A stretch of DNA of 12,713 bases. It comes from a bacterium (GTDB lineage Bacteria; Zhuqueibacterota; Zhuqueibacteria; Thermofontimicrobiales; Thermofontimicrobiaceae). The notes under the pieces were generated by a model. The model was not told where the DNA came from, did no database searches, and was given only the letters and a program-made list of their open reading frames with translations. The DNA lies in the NCBI GenBank assembly GCA_025453735.1, contig JALOPY010000032.1, positions 1 through 12,713 of the forward strand. The letters are read 5' to 3'. The position numbers and the translations under genes were made by a program. The number at the start of each line of letters is the position of its first letter. The first letter of the stretch is position 1. Positions 1 to 8,301 of the stretch are shown here, one piece after another.

Positions 1-10
1 TATTAAGTCA

Positions 11-685
11 TTGGATAAAAATATTGATCGGCACTTATCCAACGCGATCCGGATTCTCAAATCGAAAGAAATTTTAGCGCTGCCAGAGGACGTTGACCAA
101 CCCCACTCTGATGAAAGCTTTAATGAAATTGAGAGTGCGGCAAAAGAATTTTACACTGCAATTAAGCTTAAGCATCCAATCGGACCGCAGTTTCAATATT
201 TGGGCGTGGATCTTCATTTTCATAATAAGATGCTCTGGCGAAAATTTGAGCAGTATGTTTCCAGCAACAACTTAAAAGAGATCGTCAACTTTAGTGTTCA
301 TTATTTAAGCGACAACGCGAGCTTCGCAGCAAAGATTGGTGATAGTCTTTCTAAAGGAAAAATAAGAAAAATCTTTATCAAAAAATTAGCTGAACTGTTT
401 TCCGGCGGAGCAGAGAATTATCAGAATTTTGTATCTCGCTATCAAGCGGCTGTAGCAAAACTTGCATACGCAGAGCAGGAGCCTGATTTCTTCGCAATAC
501 AAGAATTACTCCTGGGAAGAAAGGCGAAGACTGATGAATTGCTTCAATATTTCAAAGAGCTAATGGTACAACATCCCATTAGCGCATTGGTTTGTTGTAT
601 TCATCAAACGCCTGATCAAAAGCAATATGTGGCGCCTTATATGGCGCATGATATGTCTCTCATGGAACTCCTGGAGTTATCCTGA
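11..685 (+). CDS. Uncharacterised helical protein upstream of secA, probably 5'-incomplete
   Basis: I do not recognise this protein. The reading frame stays open to the left edge (codons ATT AAG TCA precede the TTG at 11), so the true start may lie outside the window and the 224-residue length is a minimum. The visible sequence looks soluble and mostly alpha-helical. It shows no signal peptide, membrane segment, P-loop or metal-binding cluster, and the only cysteines are an adjacent pair near residue 197. It ends only 36 bases before the secA start and on the same strand, so co-transcription with secA is plausible. That arrangement does not assign a function. The frame is likely real because it is long, has a codon pattern like its neighbours and is not explained as the shadow of another gene. 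Confidence 0.6.
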   Translation: MDKNIDRHLSNAIRILKSKEILALPEDVDQPHSDESFNEIESAAKEFYTAIKLKHPIGPQFQYLGVDLHFHNKMLWRKFEQYVSSNNLKEIVNFSVHYLSDNASFAAKIGDSLSKGKIRKIFIKKLAELFSGGAENYQNFVSRYQAAVAKLAYAEQEPDFFAIQELLLGRKAKTDELLQYFKELMVQHPISALVCCIHQTPDQKQYVAPYMAHDMSLMELLELS

Positions 686-710
686 GGAATGAAAGACGTA
701 AATGTTGAAT

Positions 711-714
711 GAGG
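711..714 (+). promoter_or_regulatory. Shine-Dalgarno site of secA
   Basis: GAGG lies seven bases before the ATG at 722. It supports this start over later in-frame methionines. The encoded N-terminus (MLEKLVTKIFG) is also typical of SecA. Confidence 0.6.
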
Positions 715-721
715 ATTAGCA

Positions 722-3700
722 ATGTTAGAAAAATTAGTAACAAAAATATTCGGCAATAAACACGATAGGGACAGGACAAGAATTCTCCCAATCGTCAACA
801 ACATAAATGCGTATTATGATCAGTATCATACGCTCACGGATAAGGAGCTCCAGGCAAAAACAACGGAATTTAAAGCTCGAATCGAAGCAGCGACCGCGGA
901 TATCAAAGCGGAAATTGAAGCATTAACCCAACAATTGCGCTCCGATTACAACGACGCTGATGAGCAGCCTGATCTGAATGTGATTCGCGACGATCTCAAA
1001 AAGTTAGAAGAACAGGAACAAGAAATCAGCAAAGATATACTCAACGACATCCTGCCCGAAGCTTTTGCTGTCGTCAAGGAAACCTGTCGCCGGCTCATCG
1101 GCAGTTCATGGGATGTCTCTGATATCGAAATCACCTGGGATATGATACCATTTGATGTCCAGATTATTGGGGCAGTGGTTCTTCATGAGGGCAAGATCGC
1201 TGAGATGGCTACAGGAGAAGGCAAAACCCTGGCAGCGACGATGCCGCTATATCTCAATGCCCTCACCGGCAAAGGAGTTCACCTCATCACTGTCAATGAT
1301 TATTTAGCCCGGCGAGATTGCGAATGGATGGGCAAAATTTATGAATTTTTGGGACTGACAGTGGCTTATATCACCAATGATATGGATCCGCCGCAGCGAA
1401 AGATTGCCTATAACGCCGATATTACTTACGGCACGAACAACGAGTTTGGGTTCGATTATTTGCGAGACAATATGGCGCATCGCATCGATGATCTGGTTCA
1501 GCGCAAACACAATTACGCGATCATCGATGAAGTTGACTCCGTACTCATTGATGAAGCGCGAACCCCGCTGATCATTTCTGGTCCAGTCGAGCAGTCAACA
1601 CAAAAATTTGACGAGGTAAAGGCGCGCGTTGCACAGCTTGTCCGGGACCAAACCAATCTCGCGAATCGAATCATCGCAGACGCTGAAAAACTATTAAAAG
1701 ATGGCAACGATTACGAAGCAGGCATTAAGCTGCTCCAGGCAACTCGCGGCGCGCCAAAAAACAAGCGCTTAACAAAAATCCTTCATGAACAAGGAGCAAA
1801 AAAATTAGCTCACCGGGTCGAGATGGATTATCTTCGTGACAAAAAGCTGCATGAGTTGGATGAAGAATTATTTTATGCCATCGATGAGAAGACGCACGTG
1901 ATCGATCTGACTGAAAAAGGTCGTGAAGCGTTGTCACGCAACGATCCTGAGATGTTCGTATTACCTGATCTTTCGATTGAATTTGATCTCATCGATAAAA
2001 ACACCGAATTGGACGATTCGGCAAAGCTGGTGCAAAAAGATAAGCTGCATCAGCACCACGCAGAGAAAAGCGAACGAATCCATAATATCTCACAATTGCT
2101 GCGCGCCCATTCGCTCTATGAGCGCGATGTTGAATATGTCGTTACCGAAGATGGCAAGGTTATGATCGTCGATGAGTTCACCGGTCGATTGATGCCAGGG
2201 CGTCGCTACAGCGATGGACTGCACCAGGCAATTGAAGCGAAAGAAGGCGTTAAAATTGAACGGGAAACCCAGACGCTGGCAACTATCACCTTACAAAACT
2301 TTTTTAGATTGTATTCAAAGCTGGCAGGAATGACTGGCACCGCTGAAACCGAAGCTCATGAATTCTGGGAGATTTATAAATTGGACGTTGTCGTCATTCC
2401 GACCAACGAAACCATTCGAAGAATCGATTACAACGACCAGATTTACCGCACCAAGCGGGAAAAATACAATGCCGTTATCAATGAAATAACCGCGATGCAC
2501 AAAAAAAATCGACCAGTGCTCGTGGGAACAATTTCGGTAGAAGCATCTGAAACATTAGCCCGGATGTTAAAACGATCGGGAATAAAGCACTCCGTTTTAA
2601 ATGCAAAATATCACAAAGAAGAAGCCCAGATCGTTGCCAATGCAGGGCAGCCAGGAATGGTGACGATTGCGACAAACATGGCCGGTCGCGGGACGGATAT
2701 TAAATTGGGCAAAGGAGTAATCATTTGTGACGGCGGCTGCTTCCTGGTGGATGATAACGGACGCCCGATTCCGGATGACATCAATTTAGATGAGTGCAAA
2801 AGCGATGTTCCCTGCGGACTTCACATCATTGGCACCGAACGTCACGAATCTCGTCGCATCGACCGTCAGCTTCGAGGTCGCAGCGGCAGGCAGGGTGATC
2901 CTGGCGCGTCACGATTTTACCTGTCATTAGAAGATGACCTGATGCGACTGTTCGGCTCAGAGCGAATTGCCAGCGTCATGGATCGAATCGGCGTCCAGGA
3001 GGGCGAAGTGATTCAGCATCCGATGATCACGAAATCCATCGAGCGCGCCCAAAAGCGTGTGGAAATGCACAATTTTGATATTCGAAAACACCTGTTAGAA
3101 TACGATGATGTAATGAATCAGCAACGTGAAGTGATCTATAAAATGCGCTCAAACGCGCTTCGCGGCGAAAACCTGAAGGATCAGATTATTGATATGATCG
3201 AACAGGTTGCTGATGATCTCGCCAGCAATTATGCCGGTGAGGATCAATATATTGAAGATTGGGATTGGACCGGCTTGAATGTCGAGATTCAGCGCATATT
3301 TCTATTGCCACCGCTCTTCCAAAATATCAACGACATTCCAACAGGTTTCAGCCGGGAGAATTTAGCTGAGACGCTCCGGGAAAAAGCGCTCGAAAATTAC
3401 AAGCGGCGCGAGCGTTTTATCGGAGAAAGAGAAATGCGCCGATTGGAGCGACTGGCATCTTTGCAGGTTCTCGATATTTGTTGGCGAGAACATCTATATG
3501 AAATGGATAATATCAAAGAAGGAATCGGGCTTCGTGCCTATGGACAGAAAGATCCGTTGATTGAATATAAAAGCGAGGGATTTCACGCGTTTACCGAGAT
3601 GCTCGCTCGGTTCAATGAAGGAGCGATACGGTTGATATTTACCGCGCAATTGCGGGATGAAACCCGGTTTACGCCGCGACAGCGCCCCGCGCCTGCCCGG

Positions 3701-3892
3701 ATGAGCGAAGTCCATGATTCGGCAGATGGTATGGGATTCCGAGCCGTGACTTCGGCAGAAAGCGCCGAACAGGACAGCCAGCCTGACAAACCAGGCAAAA
3801 AAGTGCCGATCGTCGTGGGAGATAAAGTGGGACGCAATGATCCATGCCCCTGCGGTAGTGGCAAAAAATATAAAAAATGCTGTGGGAAATAA
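722..3892 (+). CDS. secA: Protein translocase subunit SecA (ATPase motor)
   Basis: SecA is the cytoplasmic ATPase that pushes preproteins through the SecYEG channel. The 1056-residue protein shows Walker A at 162-169 (MATGEGKT), the Walker B DEVD at 269-272, the TGRLMPGRR and AGMTGTAETEA signatures, and the second nucleotide-binding half with NMAGRGTD and GRSGRQGDPG. A C-terminal SEC-C zinc motif ends the protein (C1042, C1044, C1053, C1054) and normally binds SecB or ribosomes. Compared with the roughly 900-residue E. coli protein there are two charged helical insertions, near residues 55-110 and 310-380, as in Bacteroidota-like SecA. A third unusual segment between NMAGRGTD and GLHIIGTERHES carries four cysteines (C669, C673, C692, C698). 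The start has a GAGG ribosome site. The gene sits alone with the small upstream protein and a non-coding gap after it. Confidence 0.98.
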   Translation: MLEKLVTKIFGNKHDRDRTRILPIVNNINAYYDQYHTLTDKELQAKTTEFKARIEAATADIKAEIEALTQQLRSDYNDADEQPDLNVIRDDLKKLEEQEQEISKDILNDILPEAFAVVKETCRRLIGSSWDVSDIEITWDMIPFDVQIIGAVVLHEGKIAEMATGEGKTLAATMPLYLNALTGKGVHLITVNDYLARRDCEWMGKIYEFLGLTVAYITNDMDPPQRKIAYNADITYGTNNEFGFDYLRDNMAHRIDDLVQRKHNYAIIDEVDSVLIDEARTPLIISGPVEQSTQKFDEVKARVAQLVRDQTNLANRIIADAEKLLKDGNDYEAGIKLLQATRGAPKNKRLTKILHEQGAKKLAHRVEMDYLRDKKLHELDEELFYAIDEKTHVIDLTEKGREALSRNDPEMFVLPDLSIEFDLIDKNTELDDSAKLVQKDKLHQHHAEKSERIHNISQLLRAHSLYERDVEYVVTEDGKVMIVDEFTGRLMPGRRYSDGLHQAIEAKEGVKIERETQTLATITLQNFFRLYSKLAGMTGTAETEAHEFWEIYKLDVVVIPTNETIRRIDYNDQIYRTKREKYNAVINEITAMHKKNRPVLVGTISVEASETLARMLKRSGIKHSVLNAKYHKEEAQIVANAGQPGMVTIATNMAGRGTDIKLGKGVIICDGGCFLVDDNGRPIPDDINLDECKSDVPCGLHIIGTERHESRRIDRQLRGRSGRQGDPGASRFYLSLEDDLMRLFGSERIASVMDRIGVQEGEVIQHPMITKSIERAQKRVEMHNFDIRKHLLEYDDVMNQQREVIYKMRSNALRGENLKDQIIDMIEQVADDLASNYAGEDQYIEDWDWTGLNVEIQRIFLLPPLFQNINDIPTGFSRENLAETLREKALENYKRRERFIGEREMRRLERLASLQVLDICWREHLYEMDNIKEGIGLRAYGQKDPLIEYKSEGFHAFTEMLARFNEGAIRLIFTAQLRDETRFTPRQRPAPARMSEVHDSADGMGFRAVTSAESAEQDSQPDKPGKKVPIVVGDKVGRNDPCPCGSGKKYKKCCGK

Positions 3893-3903
3893 AATGCTAA
3901 ACC

Positions 3904-3920
3904 AGGCAATTGAATTGCCT
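3904..3920 (+). terminator. Small palindrome after secA, weak terminator candidate
   Basis: An 8-bp perfect inverted repeat (AGGCAATT / AATTGCCT around one central base) starts 11 bases after the secA stop. As RNA it would need to open two or three inner pairs to form a loop. It is followed by AATTTATT and not by an unbroken U tract, so it could end secA transcription only weakly or could serve as a 3'-end stabilising stem. Confidence 0.4.
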
Positions 3921-3987
3921 AATTTATTGAAGCAACATTTTTGGTAATACTCTTTTTTGAGCTGAATAATTTATTTTGAAAAAAGCC

Positions 3988-4016
3988 TTGCATTCCATAA
4001 GTTTCTTGTCTATATT
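3988..4016 (+). promoter_or_regulatory. Sigma-70-type promoter, distal copy upstream of the smg-topA block
   Basis: TTGCAT at 3988-3993 and TATATT at 4011-4016 are separated by exactly 17 bases. Expected transcription would begin near 4023, leaving a leader of about 170 bases before the DUF494 gene. No open reading frame of note lies in that leader. Confidence 0.5.
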
Positions 4017-4105
4017 CTTTATAGAAAAATTAGTTGAAGTATGCATTGCTATCAACCAATCATTGAGATGCAGCCCATATCTACATTAAAAGATTGTAAT
4101 AAGAC

Positions 4106-4133
4106 TTGCATTTCAAAGAAATAATGTTATATT
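4106..4133 (+). promoter_or_regulatory. Sigma-70-type promoter, proximal copy upstream of the smg-topA block
   Basis: TTGCAT at 4106-4111 and TATATT at 4128-4133 are 16 bases apart. Both hexamers are identical to those of the distal copy 118 bases upstream. Transcription from here would start near 4140, about 50 bases before the DUF494 start, which suits a normal leader. Confidence 0.55.
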
Positions 4134-4180
4134 AATCCTAACTAATTTTTGAGGAAGAAATCAAGTTCACAGCCACCAAA

Positions 4181-4190
4181 GGAGAGGGGA
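4181..4190 (+). promoter_or_regulatory. Purine-rich ribosome binding site of the DUF494 gene
   Basis: GGAGAGGGGA immediately precedes the ATG at 4192. The GGAG at its left end gives the usual spacing, and this supports 4192 as the start. Confidence 0.6.
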
Positions 4191-4191
4191 A

Positions 4192-4665
4192 ATGAACGAG
4201 AGAGTAATGGAAATTGTTTATTATATTGTTGATGCAATGCAGTCAAATGTACCCGAAACAATCCAGCACCAATTTGAAACATTATCACAAAAGCTGATTG
4301 AAGAAGGGTATACTGAGACAGAAATTGACTCAGCAATTTCCTGGCTTGTTGAAAAGATGCCTACAAAAATAGAAGGCGATAGCATCATTGAGACAACTTC
4401 TCATCAACAGTTGAACAATACCTGGTATAATTTTGATAAGCCAACCCTGACACCGGCCGCCTTTAATTTTTTGATTCAGCTAAAAGAATTGGACATTATT
4501 GGAGATGCCGAGATCGAACAGATCGTCGCTCAGGCAGTCATGTATGGCAAAAAAAGTATCTCTATCTCTGAGATAAAGGCTATCGTTGACTCGCTAATTT
4601 TTAATATTGACGATTTTAGAAATAATTCCTTTTTTATAACTAATCACGCCTTTCAAGTTCATTAA
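4192..4665 (+). CDS. smg: DUF494 / Smg family protein
   Basis: This 157-residue protein resembles the Smg (DUF494) family, whose biochemical role is not established. The N-terminal half contains the family pattern of an E-E/D-G-Y/F segment followed by I-x-x-A-I/L-x-W-L (residues 42-53, EEGYTETEIDSA, then ISWLVEK). The C-terminal half has the FLIQLKELDIIGDAEIEQIV segment that parallels the Smg C-terminal helices. The middle, about residues 60-85, is Ser/Thr/Asn-rich and looks like a linker. In many proteobacteria smg lies beside dprA and a topoisomerase-like zinc-finger gene, and here it lies 23 bases upstream of topA, which fits that context. No signal peptide or transmembrane helix is visible. 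It is probably the first gene of the topA-containing transcription unit and is driven by the two promoters upstream. Confidence 0.82.
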   Translation: MNERVMEIVYYIVDAMQSNVPETIQHQFETLSQKLIEEGYTETEIDSAISWLVEKMPTKIEGDSIIETTSHQQLNNTWYNFDKPTLTPAAFNFLIQLKELDIIGDAEIEQIVAQAVMYGKKSISISEIKAIVDSLIFNIDDFRNNSFFITNHAFQVH

Positions 4666-4688
4666 TTCTTAATCATATTTTATAATCT

Positions 4689-6956
4689 ATGAAACAATCG
4701 GTCGTTATCGTTGAATCAGTTGCAAAAACAAAGACAATAAAAAAGTTCCTGGGCAAAAATTACGAAGTCCTTTCATCGGTTGGTCACATTAAAGATCTCC
4801 CCAAGGGAAATTTGGGCGTTGATGTTGATGATAATTTTGAACCCAAATATATCACCATCCGGGGCAAAGCGAAAATCCTGAATGAGCTAAAAAAAGCGGC
4901 TGAAACAGCAGATCAGGTCTATATCGCTACAGACCCGGATCGCGAAGGTGAAGCCATTGCGTGGCATATTTTTGAGGAGATCAAAACAAAAAACAAAAAC
5001 ATCCAGCGCATCCTGTTTAATGAAATTACCGAGCGAGCCGTCCTCAATGCCATCGAAAATTCTCAATCGATCAACTTAAATAAAGTCGAAGCGCAAAAAG
5101 CACGCCGAGTTATGGATCGGCTTGTCGGCTACCAGGTAAGCCCCATTCTGTGGCAGACAATTTATCGTGGTTTGAGCGCGGGGCGGGTTCAATCTGTCGC
5201 GCTTCGTCTCATCGTCGAACGGGAACGCCAAATTCTGGCTTTCATCCCCCAGGAATATTGGTCCATTACCGCGCAGCTTCAGGGCGAAAAAACCGAGCCG
5301 TTTTATTCCGTACTCATCAAAATAAAAAACAAAAAAATCGACATCAAAAATGAACAGGCAGCAAAATCGATTGTCACCGATTTGAAATCCGCCTTATTCG
5401 TCGTCAAGGACATCGCAACCAAAGAAGTATTTCGCAAGCCAGCGCCGCCTTTCACAACCAGCACCTTACAGCAGGAAGCAGCTCGTCGCCTGGGCTATAC
5501 TGCAAAACGGATAATGTCCATTGCTCAGCAACTTTACGAAGGAATTGAATTGGGCGAGGAAGGCAGCATTGGACTCATCACCTATATGCGAACCGATTCG
5601 ACACGAATCGCTGACGAAGCCCTTGCCGCTGCGAGGGATTACATTGCAGGCGCTTATGGCTTAGAATACCTGACGGAAAAAGCACGAATCTACAAAACCA
5701 AGAAAAGCGCCCAGGATGCTCATGAAGCGATCCGCCCGACCTCCATGAAATTGGAGCCGAAAAAAATAAAAAAATATTTGACTTCAGAGCAATTTAAACT
5801 CTACGAGCTAATTTGGAACCGTTTCATTGCCAGCCAGATGACTGATGCACGACTGGAACAAACATCGATTGATATTATTGCTGGGAAGAAATCGGGCGCA
5901 AACGTCACTGAAGATTACCTCTTCCGAACAACTGGCTCGGTCATAAAATTTCGAGGATTCCTCCAGGTTTATGAAGATTATCCAGAAAACGGCAAGGAAT
6001 CAGATACCACCGATGAAGAACAACAAAATGTTCCCATTGCGCTGAGAATTGGAGAAATGTTACGGCTTCTCGATCTAATACCCAAACAGCATTTCACGAA
6101 ACCGCCGGCGCGCTTTACTGAGAGCAGCCTGGTGAAAGAATTAGACAATCTTGATATTGGACGACCAAGCACCTACGCCCTGATTATCAGTACATTGCTT
6201 GCTCGCAAATATGTCGAAAAAAATGGCCGTGCTTTGGTGCCAACTGAATTGGGATTTACGGTCAATGATCTTTTGATTCAGAATTTTCCGTCGATCTTTA
6301 ATGTGAAATTTACCGCTTTGATGGAGGAAGAGCTGGACAAGATTGAATCCCAGGAAAAAGATTTTCCTGCTGTGATGAAAGATTTCTATCACCCATTCAG
6401 TCATGCGTTAGAAAAAATAAAAACCAAAAAAGATGACATTCGCGAATCGCTGATTCAAGATACCCAGGAAAATTGTCCCCAATGCAGTAAACAGCTCATT
6501 GTCCGCTGGGGAAGGAATGGAAAATTCATTGGTTGCAGTGGCTATCCAGATTGTCGTTATACCAAGCCATTAAATGAAGAGACGACAGAAACCAAAGAAG
6601 TCTGTGAGAAATGTGGCAAGCCAATGGTTGTAAAACAGGGCAGATTCGGTCGGTTCATGGCGTGTTCCGGGTATCCTGAATGTAAAAATAACAAGCCTTT
6701 TTCGTTAGGCATCTCCTGTCCGAAACCGGATTGTACTGGCACTATTGTGGAACGTCGCTCAAAACGAGGAAAAGTTTTCTACGGATGCAGCCAATATCCG
6801 AATTGCGATTTTGCATCATGGTACTTGCCTGTGGCAAAATCTTGTGAGAAGTGTCAGTCACCCTATTTAGAACAACGACAAAATCAAACAAAGGGTACCT
6901 TTCTCTATTGTCCTAACTGCAAGACAAGTTATGAACAAAATCAAGAAAATGAGTGA
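4689..6956 (+). CDS. topA: DNA topoisomerase I (type IA)
   Basis: The enzyme relaxes negatively supercoiled DNA by cutting one strand through a 5'-phosphotyrosine. The N-terminal TOPRIM domain (about 1-115) begins with VIVES, which contains the catalytic Glu at residue 9, and carries the acidic metal site TDPDREGE at 81-88. The active-site tyrosine is Y299 within the YMRTDSTR signature. From residue 596 onward there are four C-terminal zinc-ribbon units: CPQC...CSGYPDC, CEKCGKP...CSGYPEC, CPKPDC...CSQYPNC and a final CEKC...CPNC pair. At 755 residues it is somewhat shorter than E. coli TopA but complete. There is no Shine-Dalgarno sequence; an AT-rich TATAATCT lies directly before the ATG. 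The start is chosen because MKQSVVIVES matches the family N-terminus. The 3' end overlaps the recombinase gene, which indicates coupling. Confidence 0.97.
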   Translation: MKQSVVIVESVAKTKTIKKFLGKNYEVLSSVGHIKDLPKGNLGVDVDDNFEPKYITIRGKAKILNELKKAAETADQVYIATDPDREGEAIAWHIFEEIKTKNKNIQRILFNEITERAVLNAIENSQSINLNKVEAQKARRVMDRLVGYQVSPILWQTIYRGLSAGRVQSVALRLIVERERQILAFIPQEYWSITAQLQGEKTEPFYSVLIKIKNKKIDIKNEQAAKSIVTDLKSALFVVKDIATKEVFRKPAPPFTTSTLQQEAARRLGYTAKRIMSIAQQLYEGIELGEEGSIGLITYMRTDSTRIADEALAAARDYIAGAYGLEYLTEKARIYKTKKSAQDAHEAIRPTSMKLEPKKIKKYLTSEQFKLYELIWNRFIASQMTDARLEQTSIDIIAGKKSGANVTEDYLFRTTGSVIKFRGFLQVYEDYPENGKESDTTDEEQQNVPIALRIGEMLRLLDLIPKQHFTKPPARFTESSLVKELDNLDIGRPSTYALIISTLLARKYVEKNGRALVPTELGFTVNDLLIQNFPSIFNVKFTALMEEELDKIESQEKDFPAVMKDFYHPFSHALEKIKTKKDDIRESLIQDTQENCPQCSKQLIVRWGRNGKFIGCSGYPDCRYTKPLNEETTETKEVCEKCGKPMVVKQGRFGRFMACSGYPECKNNKPFSLGISCPKPDCTGTIVERRSKRGKVFYGCSQYPNCDFASWYLPVAKSCEKCQSPYLEQRQNQTKGTFLYCPNCKTSYEQNQENE

Positions 6957-7890
6957 AATTAAATCCGCTCAATCGAATGAGTGGGATAAATTGCTCGACC
7001 AATATTTTCATCATCTTAAAACAGAGCGCACATATTCTTTTTACACCCTGGTTTCTTATGGAAGCGATATTAATCAATTTTATATATTCATCGATCAGCA
7101 GTATGGCTTAAATGTTATTGCTCCCAACCAGGTCACCAAACCGATCCTTCGAGCGTATCTGGGATTTCTGAGAAAGAAAAGTTACATGGCAACAAGCATC
7201 AATCGCAAGATTGCCTGTCTCAAATCATTTTTCGGTTATTTATATCAGCATCAGGTGATTGCTGCCAATCCGGCAAATAGTTTATACTCCCTAAAAACAG
7301 AAAAAAAAATTCCCAACACTCTCAGTTATGAATCGATCAAAGAAGCGTTGACCGCGACCGAGCAAGATTCGGTGCTGATCATTCGTGACTTGGCAATATT
7401 AGAAATGTTTTATGGCACTGGCATTCGTCTCAGCGAGCTCGCCAGTTTGAAGTTTGGCAATATCGATTTCACAAATCGTTTAATTAAAGTCTCCGGAAAG
7501 GGTGGCAAAGAACGATTGGTCCCTTTAGGAGAAATGGCAACTCACGCATTAACAAAATACCTGGAGGTGAGAGCAAAACTATTACAAAAAACAATTGCGA
7601 AAGATGTCGCTCAAATTTTTCTGAACAAACATGGGAAGCCGTTGTCACGACGCGGGATTCAGAGAAGAGTCGCAAAACATCTTCGGCTGGTATCCGTCAG
7701 CGGAACTTCTCCGCATGTTCTACGCCACTCTTTTGCCACGCACCTGTTGGACCAGGGCGCTGACCTGGTTGCGGTGAAAGAACTATTAGGACATGCAAAA
7801 CTGTCCACGACGCAGATTTATACCCAGGTTTCCACGGAACGTTTGAAGGAGATTTATCGGAGAGCACATCCACGCGCAGATCGAGATTAA
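6931..7890 (+). CDS. xerC: Tyrosine recombinase of the XerC/XerD type
   Basis: Xer recombinases resolve chromosome dimers at dif during division. The protein has an N-terminal SAM-like core-binding domain (about 20-110, with SYGSDINQF) and a C-terminal catalytic domain with the full set of active residues: R166 (GIRLSE), K190 (GKGGKER), H262 and R265 (HVLRHSFATHLL), H288 (LGHAKLSTTQ) and the nucleophile Y297. The H288-to-Y297 spacing matches XerD. The open frame starts at 6931, overlapping topA by 26 bases. A second ATG at 6949 would give an 8-base ATGAGTGA overlap and a protein six residues shorter, and neither start has a Shine-Dalgarno sequence. The housekeeping neighbours and intact active site favour a chromosomal Xer protein over a phage integrase. 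XerC is preferred over XerD only because of the topA neighbour. Confidence 0.9.
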   Translation: MNKIKKMSEIKSAQSNEWDKLLDQYFHHLKTERTYSFYTLVSYGSDINQFYIFIDQQYGLNVIAPNQVTKPILRAYLGFLRKKSYMATSINRKIACLKSFFGYLYQHQVIAANPANSLYSLKTEKKIPNTLSYESIKEALTATEQDSVLIIRDLAILEMFYGTGIRLSELASLKFGNIDFTNRLIKVSGKGGKERLVPLGEMATHALTKYLEVRAKLLQKTIAKDVAQIFLNKHGKPLSRRGIQRRVAKHLRLVSVSGTSPHVLRHSFATHLLDQGADLVAVKELLGHAKLSTTQIYTQVSTERLKEIYRRAHPRADRD

Positions 7891-7910
7891 TCATCATCCT
7901 TTTAACAAAC

Positions 7911-7916
7911 TATATT
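7911..7916 (+). promoter_or_regulatory. Possible -10 element upstream of hpf
   Basis: TATATT occurs 21 bases after the recombinase stop and would start a transcript about 24 bases ahead of the hpf ATG. The matching -35 region is poor (TTAATC with an 18-base spacer), so hpf may instead be read from the upstream block. Confidence 0.25.
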
Positions 7917-7932
7917 ATTTAATCATTTCCAC

Positions 7933-7939
7933 AAGGAGG
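7933..7939 (+). promoter_or_regulatory. Strong Shine-Dalgarno site of hpf
   Basis: Perfect AAGGAGG six bases before the ATG at 7946. This is the strongest ribosome site in the window and fits an abundant ribosome-associated protein. Confidence 0.7.
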
Positions 7940-7945
7940 ATTCAG

Positions 7946-8260
7946 ATGAGAATCACTTTTACTGCCCGTCATTACAAGCCTTCTAAAAGGCTTAAAGATT
8001 ATGCACAAAATGAAGTATTAAAATTAGAAAAATTTTATGATGGTATCATTAGCTGTGAAATCATTTTAGATTATCAAAAAGAGATCCAAATCGCGGAATT
8101 GCACATTATTGTACACGGGCAATCTTTAACAGTAGTTGAAAAGACGGATGAGATTTACAAATCGATCGATACTGCAATCGAAAAAATGGAACGGAAATTG
8201 AAAAGATATAAAGAGAAAAAAATCAAGCCACATTCTGAAAACCGGAGTCTCGTGAAATAG
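7946..8260 (+). CDS. hpf: Ribosome hibernation promoting factor, short form (HPF/RaiA family)
   Basis: HPF binds the decoding region of the 30S subunit and inactivates ribosomes in slow growth. The 104-residue protein has the beta-alpha-beta-beta-beta-alpha pattern of the family: MRITFTARH strand, the SKRLKDYAQNEVLKLEKFYD helix, three strands (SCEIILDY, IQIAELHIIVHG, QSLTVVEKT) and a C-terminal helix with IYKSIDTAIEKMERKLKRYK. It stops there, so it lacks the extra dimerisation domain of long HPF proteins. The C-terminal tail is rich in Lys and Arg, as expected for rRNA contact. It lies 55 bases after the recombinase gene and is separated from hprK by a strong hairpin. An hpf next to PTS and hprK genes is a recurring arrangement in several bacterial groups. 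Confidence 0.93.
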   Translation: MRITFTARHYKPSKRLKDYAQNEVLKLEKFYDGIISCEIILDYQKEIQIAELHIIVHGQSLTVVEKTDEIYKSIDTAIEKMERKLKRYKEKKIKPHSENRSLVK

Positions 8261-8267
8261 TTCAGCC

Positions 8268-8301
8268 CCACTGCCTTAACATTCTCATGTTAAGGCAGTG
8301 G
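8268..8301 (+). terminator. Perfect 15-bp hairpin between hpf and hprK
   Basis: An uninterrupted 15-bp stem (left arm 8268-8282, right arm 8287-8301) closes on the four-base loop TCTC, with left arm CCACTGCCTTAACAT. It starts seven bases after the hpf stop. No run of T follows on either strand, so it does not look like a standard intrinsic terminator. It may be a partial terminator, an RNA processing or 3'-protection stem setting different hpf and hprK levels, or an attenuator. It also contains the ATG at 8287, the first possible start of the hprK frame, which argues against that start. Confidence 0.6.

Noticed and set aside
3583..3909. A 108-codon minus-strand open frame opposite the secA 3' end
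   Set aside because: It is the shadow of the secA coding strand. The codons encoding the SEC-C motif lie on the plus strand, and no ribosome site precedes the minus-strand frame.
4658..4694. TATAAT at 4681-4686 as a topA promoter giving a leaderless transcript
   Set aside because: Transcription would start about 6-8 bases after the hexamer, which is beyond the ATG. The matching -35 (TTCATT) is also weak.
6931..7890. The tyrosine recombinase as integrase of the putative tRNA-Phe element
   Set aside because: It overlaps topA within a housekeeping block 2.4 kb from the tRNA and matches Xer proteins along its length, so it is a chromosomal resolvase.
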